From: Adiantum capillus-veneris
Taxonomy: Eukaryota; Streptophyta; Polypodiopsida; Polypodiales; Pteridaceae
Length of the DNA: 64,000 bases
Assembly (NCBI GenBank): GCA_014529385.2
Contig: CM043965.1
Location: 63,926,933-63,990,932, forward strand
Direction of reading: 5' to 3'
Shown here: positions 55,522 through 64,000 of the stretch, piece by piece
Numbering within the stretch: position 1 is the stretch's first letter
Layout: every line of letters starts with the position of its first letter
Made by a program: the position numbers and the translations under genes
Notes under the pieces: generated by a model
Database searches by the model: none
Told to the model about the DNA's origin: nothing
The model's input: only the letters and a program-made list of their open reading frames with translations

Positions 55522-56027
55522 ATGATATACAAGGTTCATCTAAGTGTGGGCTATCCACGAGAAAGCAGCCACTCAATAGATTTGCACTTCTAACTTGAAG
55601 TAAGAACAAAGGGATTATGTACCCTTAATGGAATTCCCACCTTGCTTCACTCTCTTACTCCATCTCGCATACTTTCCACCATAATGCATTTTGTGTGTAG
55701 AAGAGGCCTCCTTTTATAGGCCAAAAGGTCTACCCTCTCTCATGAGAGACACTTGTGTGTAGCCGCCCTTGTGTAGACAATTTCAAGTAGGACTCTCCCA
55801 TGTGCCCATGTGTAGATGTTCTTGGGCAAACAAGCCACCTAGAAATTGACTACTAGCCATTGAACATCGGCCATTGGCCATTGAATTCCACCATTGGTGG
55901 CTATCAGCCAACCGGCCATCGACTTTTTTGGCCACATTTTGACCGTCTTTTGGCCATAATATTTTGTAAAAAAAGGAATATTCCAATAATTACAATGGGT
56001 GAATCGGGTTGCATACTTAACAATCTC
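55345..56027 (-). mobile_element. Copia LTR of about 680 bp between RT and gag
   Basis: On the minus strand a polypurine AAGTGGGAGAT run precedes TGTTAAGTATGC near 56027. A TATA box (CCTATAAAAGG) lies near 55720. The end is placed at GTAACA near 55348, followed by a decayed primer-binding site-like AGGTATCTCACAGC. A (TG)n(AG)n microsatellite sits near the LTR end. Both boundaries rest on motifs, not on a second copy. Confidence 0.6.
55437..55520. repeat. (TG)n(AG)n microsatellite
   Basis: (TG) at 55437-55462 is followed directly by (AG) at 55463-55520, the same compound order and strand as at 2779-2894. Confidence 0.97.
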
Positions 56028-56029
56028 CC

Positions 56030-56895
56030 ACTTAAATACTGGTCTCCACTCCGTTGTTGTCCCTTTTAGATACCTAAGTATCCATTTCACAACTTGCCAA
56101 TTTTTTTTACGTGGATTATTCATGACCCTACTCACAAATCCCACTGTATGTGCAATATCTGGCCTTGTCCAGACATAGCATACATATGAGAACCCAGTGC
56201 TTCTGCATATGGAAGTTTAAACATGTAGACTATCTCCTCGTGTATTTGGACACATGTCCTTGGTTAGTTTAAAGTGACTAGCCAAAGTTGTAGAAATTGG
56301 TTTTGCATATTTCATCACAAGCCTTTCTAGATGTAATCCTCTTGAGATAGTTTTAGTGTCTTCTGCTCTCTATCCCTTGATATATTCATACTAAGCATCC
56401 ACTTTGGAGCACCTAAATCTTTCATTAAAAAATATTTGGACAAATCCTCTTTTAGGTCTTTGATATCCTACATGCTAGCAGTTGCAATCAACATATCATT
56501 AACATACAACATTAGGATGATAAATTTTCCATCTCCTAGATTATTTGTGTATATGTAGTGATCTGAGTTGCATCTTCTAAATCCATGATCTAGAATCCAT
56601 TGGTCAAACTTCACACATCACTGTCTTGATGCTTGCTTTAGACCATACAAGCTTTCCTTTAATCCGCATACCATTTGCTCCTTACCCTTCTCTTCAGACC
56701 CCTTTGGTTGAAGCATGTAGATATCCTCATCCAAGTTTCCAAAAGGGAGCACCATATCTACATCCATTTTCTCAAGATCTAAGTCATGAGCAGCCACAAG
56801 TGTTAAGCCTAATGGAATTCATTTTTACAATCGGAGAAAATATTTCATTGAAGTCCATCCCCTTGCATTCCTTCTCGTAATCATGAGGAGTATTG
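56030..56895 (-). pseudogene. Copia reverse transcriptase with deleted RNase H
   Basis: From 56890 down: KGMDFNEIFSPIVKM, LEKMDVDMVL, DEDIYMLQP, VCGLKESLYGLKQASRQ, then YVNDMLI where the catalytic YVDD has lost one Asp. KDLGAPKWMLSMNI follows, then the connection GFVSRVMNNPRKKNWQVV and ILRYLKGT. Right after that comes the polypurine tract and LTR, so the RNase H has been deleted. Confidence 0.82.
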
Positions 56896-57740
56896 TTGGG
56901 GTGCATGCCATATCAACCCTCAGAATTTAGCAACAATTGTACAATCACACCAACCCCTCAAATCATGCTACTTCTGATAGGTGAGCAGATGGAATAAGGT
57001 GCACACGACTTTGGTGCTAACAAATCCGTGCATGGAATGGTTGATGACGACCTTTGTGAGAGTGAAGAGCCTCCATTTCAATGCCCAAAATGGTTGACGA
57101 CCTTTGTGTAACAAAGAGCCTCCACGCCAATGCTTGGAATGGTTGATGGTGGCGGCCTTTGCATGAATGGAGGACCTCCATGTCAACGCTCGGAATGGTT
57201 AATGGAGAGGTTTGCATGTGTCAAAACCTCCACATATCCTATAGTCACACTAAAGTGAAGTTATCCCTAAAGCCACTACAACCCCTCCTCGCAACCCTTC
57301 ACAATCCAGAATAGTCTTGCACTAACCATTGCCTAAAATACACGCTCCCAAGCTTAGCTCCTGTCTAATTGCATTTATTCCAAGGAATGGTCAATTTAGG
57401 ACCATTCCCAACCCCATCTTTTTGGCCTACCCAAAGGGTAAAGGCTATAGCGATGCCTTCTCTTTTTGCTGACTAAAATAGAAAAATTTTGAGTTATATT
57501 TTCAAGCTTTTTTTGATAGGCCAAAAATGTTGATTGGTTGAAATAAGATAGTGGGCATTCATTGCTGCAAAATCGTGTCAAAAAAAATGATGAAGCATTG
57601 AAAATTGAAATGGTGGTCTTAAGAAGTGAGTTCGTGTCTTTGAAACTCGGGCCCTCGGGGTTTTGAGGGACGTCGTCACCTTGGATACCTTTGTCTTGGG
57701 AGGTGGATGGTTGGCATGAAGTGGGGTGAGGTTTTTGAGG
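56896..57740. repeat. No gene; 50-55-bp minisatellite at 57025-57240
   Basis: Four diverged units share GGAATGGTTGATG, (G)ACCTTTGTG and AGCCTCCA(C/T)G at about 52-57-bp spacing. Frames through it are repeat-driven. The rest (56896-57024 and 57241-57740) shows no coding or structural signal that I can name. Confidence 0.7.
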
Positions 57741-57744
57741 CCAT

Positions 57745-57870
57745 TATGAATTGTCTTTCTCTATCTCTCTCTCTCATCCCATGATGACGGACTGACCCCG
57801 CCTCTTTCTCTCTTTCTCTCTCTCTTCCCATGATTATGGACTGACCCCGCCTCTTTCTCTCTCTCATTTT
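57745..57870. repeat. CT-rich tract with a tandem duplication
   Basis: CCCATGAT(G/T)A(C/T)GGACTGACC with the following CCGCCTCTTTCTCTCT occurs twice, 56-57 bp apart, in CT-rich surroundings. Confidence 0.8.
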
Positions 57871-59985
<2,115 letters not shown>

Positions 59986-61070
59986 CTAAATAAATTGCTC
60001 CTGGTGGGAATGTTGGATGCAAAAATGATGATTTATCTCCAAAAGAAACCACCTATGCTTGCATCTTGAAGACCAGTCATGTTTTGCAAGGAATTTGCAT
60101 GGATGAGCATGAGCAGGGGCAAAAACATTTGTCGAGTGCTTCCTATTTGGGATGTGGCTCATGGGTCTAGCAACACAAGATTTTTTCACCTTAATGCTGA
60201 AGTGGTCTCTTGGATTTTTTACATGCAATCTGGTCTCTTAGAATGCATTGATAGACGGACGACATCTATGTTAAATACTGTGAACTTTTGCTAGAACAAT
60301 AAAATTTTGATGAGTGATTCCAATGTAGTATGTGGTTCTTGCATGACGTGTGTGTCAGATATGGTGTGCTTTTGAAAGAGTGAAAAGTTTAAACAAGAAA
60401 TTTGTATGGCATTTTTTTTTTTGGTTAGGATGTGGTCTTGAAGAAAGCTGTGATTGTTGAAGAGCTATTTTGAAAGCACAAAATTTGTTTGATGAGAGAT
60501 CCCTATGTGGGATGTGATCCCGTAGAGTGCATTGATTACAATATGTTAGGAGTTTGGTCAATGTCGGAGTGTTATATTGTTTTGAACTCAATGTGAAGTT
60601 GCTTTGTGAAATTCCAATTTAAGATCTGATTGTTGGAATGCATTGTTTTTGCAACATGCACCTAGTAGGAGTAGGAAGCATGGGCTATTTTCAATGAAAA
60701 TAGAGCGAGGATTTCTCTCTTAAATGTAACATATATAATTTCATATCAAAGGTATTTAGAAATTTAAGATTAGACATCAAAATTTAAATGGTTTTTTTTT
60801 ACTGGGGACCTCACTAAAAATGTGTGAAAGAAGGTAATGAAGGTGTTTGGGATGTCTCCTTTGGAATGCATTGATTGTAGAATATGCTCATGGGCAAGAG
60901 GTGTGGTTGTTTTCAACTCAATGTTGGTCTTTTAGAGTCTCTTGATATTCTTCTGTACAATCTAGACTCTTGAAATGGTTGGATTGGTTTAATATAAAGT
61001 CATCTGCAAGCCGATTTGAGAGCCCATCTATTGGAATGCATTATTTGCAAGATATAATGAATAGGGGCAG
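59986..61070. repeat. Degenerate repeat around GGAATGCATTGATT
   Basis: Variants occur at about 60236, 60515, 60636, 60856 and 61035. They are often preceded by a GGGATGTGGTCTC-like phrase and followed by (C)AAGATATG(C)TCATGGGCA. A weaker form is near 60090. Spacing is irregular (120-280 bp), so it may be an old tandem array or a repeated motif of a decayed element. Confidence 0.5.
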
Positions 61071-61905
61071 GGTCAAGAAGTCACTTAAGGTGAGTGGTCA
61101 ATACGTACTTGTTGGTTAATATGTATGTCAAGTGGCGTATGTGCAAGTACAAGTCATTGAAGAGCTTCCAAAATGGGCAAGTAAAGAATTCTTTTGACTA
61201 GATGCAAAGCAAGAGTCTTCCAAAAGCTACTGAGGTATGTTAGTATGCAATAAGTTGATATGATTGAGGGTCTCTTTCAAAATATTATCAACCATGCTCA
61301 CATTGGGAAGGCAAATAGTTGATGAGGAGGCTTTGTACCAAGGCAATAAAACACATTTTGATAGTCAACATTATAATGGTTATGGTCTATCCATATTCCA
61401 TAATCCAGGCATTCAATCCATAACCCAAAAATCTATCTCAATCCATAACCCAAAAAGCTATCTCAAGACTGGGACTTGAAATATTGGATGCCACTTTCTC
61501 TTTTGGAAATCAATCTTCAACTCATAAATGTGTACAAGTCACCCAAGACACCAATAAGTACACTTCTTTCATAACTCCAATGCTTGATACAAGACAATGA
61601 TAAAAAAACTTGAGCACCATATTAGGAGACTTAGACATTGATATCGCCACCACAAACACCCAATACCAACATTTAGAAGCTCTACTTCATTCAAACAACT
61701 ATCAGCAACAAATTAAAGGAACAATAACCATCTATAATTCAATGCTTGACCATATTTGGGTGAGAAGCCAACAATCTCATTACATTTGTGGCACAAGATT
61801 TTGCTTCTGGTCCGATCATTCAAACACATATATACTACTATCAAAATAAACTCCACTAAAAGACCAAAGATCATCAAAGGGGACACCTCCCCTCCCTCCC
61901 CCCCC
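61071..61905. other. No recognisable gene
   Basis: AT-rich sequence with small frames that carry no motif. A phrase CAATCCATAACCCAAAA is repeated twice near 61415-61455. Confidence 0.45.
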
Positions 61906-62480
61906 TGTAAGGTTTCCAGTTTCTGAAACCTTAAAGATTGTATAAAGCTTAATCAAATTGATATAATTATTGGTAAAGCAATGTAGAACTGCCCGATCGT
62001 GGCAAATATCGGTATTTTTGAAATCTTAAGCACAGTAAACCCCGGGCTAGAAATTTTCAGAGCAAAATTTTGATAAAATCTGGAAAAGTTACGGGCTCTG
62101 AAAGATTACACTAGGAATTTAATTAGTTAAGTAAAATTGGATGGTTCAGTAATTATTATCAATAAAGATTTCCTTATCCTAAGGTTCTAGAAATTAATGA
62201 TATTTCCAATTTTCATCATTAAAAATCAGAGAAATTAGTAAAAATCGATTCTGTGTATCTGGAGGACTGTGTGGGGTAATGATGAACTCTCCCAGACTAG
62301 ATTTAACAGCAGGGGGCGTTTTTTGACCTGTAGGGCTGCTTGGGATGCAAGTTATTGCCAATTTCCAACCTGTGAATGCCCAGAAACCTATAAATATGAC
62401 CCTTGCTTCACAATTTCAAACAGACTCAGAGCCTTGACACTCTCTCTCATCTAGAGAGACCGCTACGCAGAAATCACTAG
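61906..62480 (+). mobile_element. LTR-like promoter region
   Basis: Starts TGTAAGGTTTCC with a hairpin (AAGGTTTC ... GAAACCTT). A TATA box CTATAAATATGACCC lies at about 62388, followed by a pyrimidine-rich CACTCTCTCTCATC about 50 bp later, as in the R-U5 part of plant LTRs. No second LTR, primer-binding site or coding part was found, so the call is tentative. Confidence 0.4.
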
Positions 62481-62848
62481 AGATTAAGCTCTAGTTGATT
62501 AAATTAAATGATAATTAGCCTAATCCTTTTTAATTAGCAAACCTAGATTAGCTTATTTTCTTAATAAATTAAAGATTAACCCTATGTATACTCAAAAATC
62601 CTCTCTTAATTAAATATTCTCTGCTGATTGTTGTAATTAAGCTTGGGGATATTAAGCTAATTAATTATTATATCATATTAGGGTTGAAATTATTCAAATT
62701 AACCATAAAATTAATGGAAAATATATTAATTAAGTTTAGATTAAGTTGAGATAATTATCAGAGCTGCATTAGATAGTCATTAAGCTAGAAAAATTATCTT
62801 ATAATTTTTTGAGTAATTCTCATAATTAATTAAAGGAAAAAATAATCT
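62481..62848. other. AT-rich transition into the satellite
   Basis: Very AT-rich, with TTAATTAA-type runs. Parts resemble a diverged satellite unit (GATAATTATCAGAGCT ... AAGCTAGAAAAATTATC). Confidence 0.5.
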
Positions 62849-64000
62849 AATTGATTCAAAATGCTTCGAGTTATTTATCATAGGTCAATTACATGTTATG
62901 GAACCCGTGATAATTATGTCAAGCTTAAATAATTAATTTACCTAATTACTTTAGAAGAATTACCCTGTTTTAAGGACAAATTGAAAAGGGGAAATTAGCA
63001 AATTGATTTAAAATGCTTTGAGTTATTTGTTAGAGGTTAATTACATGTCACAAAACCTTTGATAATTATGTCAAGCTCAGATAATTAATTTATCTAATTA
63101 CTTTAGCAAAATTACTCTATTTGTAAGACAAATTAAAAGCGGGTAATTAGCAAATTGTTTTAAATGCTTTGAGTTATTTATCAAAGATTATTACATCTTA
63201 GGAAACCCGTGATAATTGTGTTAACCTCAAATAATTAGTTTATCTAATTATCTTAGCAAAATTACACTGTTATTAAGACAAATTAAAAGGAAGAAAATAG
63301 AAAATTGATTCAAAATGCTTAACAATAATTATCAAAAGTTAATTACATCCTAGAAAATCCGTGATAATTATTTTAACCTCAAATAATTAGTTCACTTAAT
63401 TATCTTAGCAGAATTACATTGTTTTAAAGACAAATTAAAAGGGGGGAAATAGCAAATTGATTCAAAATACTTTAGGATAATTATGTAGGGTTAATTACAT
63501 CTTAGAAAACCCATGATAATTATGTTAACCTTAGCTTATTAGTTTACCTAATTATCTTAACAGAATTACACAGTTTTTAGGACAAATTAAAATAGATAAA
63601 ATTAGAGAAATTGATTCAAAATATTGTAAGATAATTATCAAAAGTTAATTATATCTTAGAAAATCCATGATAATTATCTTAGATGTAGGTAATTATTTTA
63701 GATAATTATCTTAGTAGAAAACCACTATTATTGAGGGCAAATTGAAGTGGGAAATTAGTAAGTCATGTGCTATGATTAAATGCTATTTATCATAGCTATA
63801 TTATAGGATAAAGAGGTGGTGATAACTATTTCAAGATTAAGTCAAATTATATCTAAGTCAAATTATACTAATTCTAGCTAAAAACTAAAAAGAAAAATTA
63901 GTAAATCATGCTATATGATTAAATGCTATTTATCAGAGCTAAACTACATGATGAAAAGATTGTGAGAATTATGTCAAAGTTCGAAACTTAGTATAGATAT
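62849..64000. repeat. AT-rich tandem satellite, about 152-bp period
   Basis: Units open TTGATTCAAAATGCTTYGAG at about 62849, 63002, 63154, 63304, 63457 and 63611, then in changed form at 63764 and 63905, and run off the window. Shared blocks are GTTAATTACAT, CCGTGATAATTATGT, AATAATTA, TCTAATTAYYTTAGCA and GACAAATTAAAAG. Divergence increases to the right: the last two units are shorter (about 141 bp) and start differently. No frames. Confidence 0.92.

Overview
This window looks like transposon-rich nuclear DNA of a land plant. The evidence is plant-type Ty3/gypsy (chromovirus-like and Tat-lineage with two RNase H domains) and Ty1/copia elements, MULE-like transposase remains, GT-AG intron signals, and long GA/TG microsatellites. 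A fern or other non-seed plant is plausible from the flavour of the MULE-like and cysteine-rich families, but that is an impression, not a proof. I see no intact host gene, no tRNA or rRNA, and no prokaryotic feature.

Layout. 1-2.64 kb: a decayed minus-strand gene of an uncharacterised cysteine-rich family, with an intron holding a 62-bp minisatellite. 2.65-2.9 kb: GA/TG microsatellites. 3.1-8.8 kb: gypsy element 1 (minus), followed at 9.18-10.6 kb by a plus-oriented LTR, primer-binding site and leader of the same family, so the 5' end is inverted or belongs to a second copy. 10.65-11.3 kb: complex GA array. 12.1-15.3 kb: scattered LTR debris. 15.7-27.2 kb: a Tat-lineage LTR followed by a near-perfect 4,323-bp tandem array (about 2.5 units, LTR-pol-LTR-pol-LTR) with reciprocal mosaic LTRs. 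27.4-28.75 kb: an unidentified broken gene with splice-like signals. 28.76-29.45 kb: a 176-bp LTR, a tRNA-Met-type primer-binding site and a short interior (TRIM-like). 29.5-30.13 kb: gypsy RT scrap (minus). 30.13-34.69 kb: a 5'-truncated copia element (plus). 35.45-36.4 kb: a 470-bp tandem duplication. 36.6-38.46 kb: MULE-like transposase remnant. 38.49-41.2 kb: a complete small LTR element (about 312-bp LTRs, 2.09-kb interior with gag-like remains). 41.2-42.25 kb: chromovirus integrase/chromodomain scrap (plus). 42.3-43.15 kb: protease scrap (minus). 43.2-53.13 kb: gypsy element 2 (minus, same family as element 1) with its 5' LTR. 53.13-56.9 kb: copia pieces in permuted order (RT-LTR-gag-PR-IN, minus). 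57-58.3 kb: minisatellite and a 208-bp GA tract. 58.3-61.9 kb: no gene, with a degenerate dispersed repeat. 61.9-62.5 kb: LTR-like sequence. 62.85-64 kb: AT-rich 152-bp satellite running off the end.

The genes do not form a pathway; the window records nested insertion, decay and unequal recombination. The strongest points for follow-up are the mosaic tandem LTR array, the duplicated HHCC module and upstream domain shared by gypsy elements 1 and 2, the palindromes in their leaders, and the unidentified gene at 27.4-28.75 kb.
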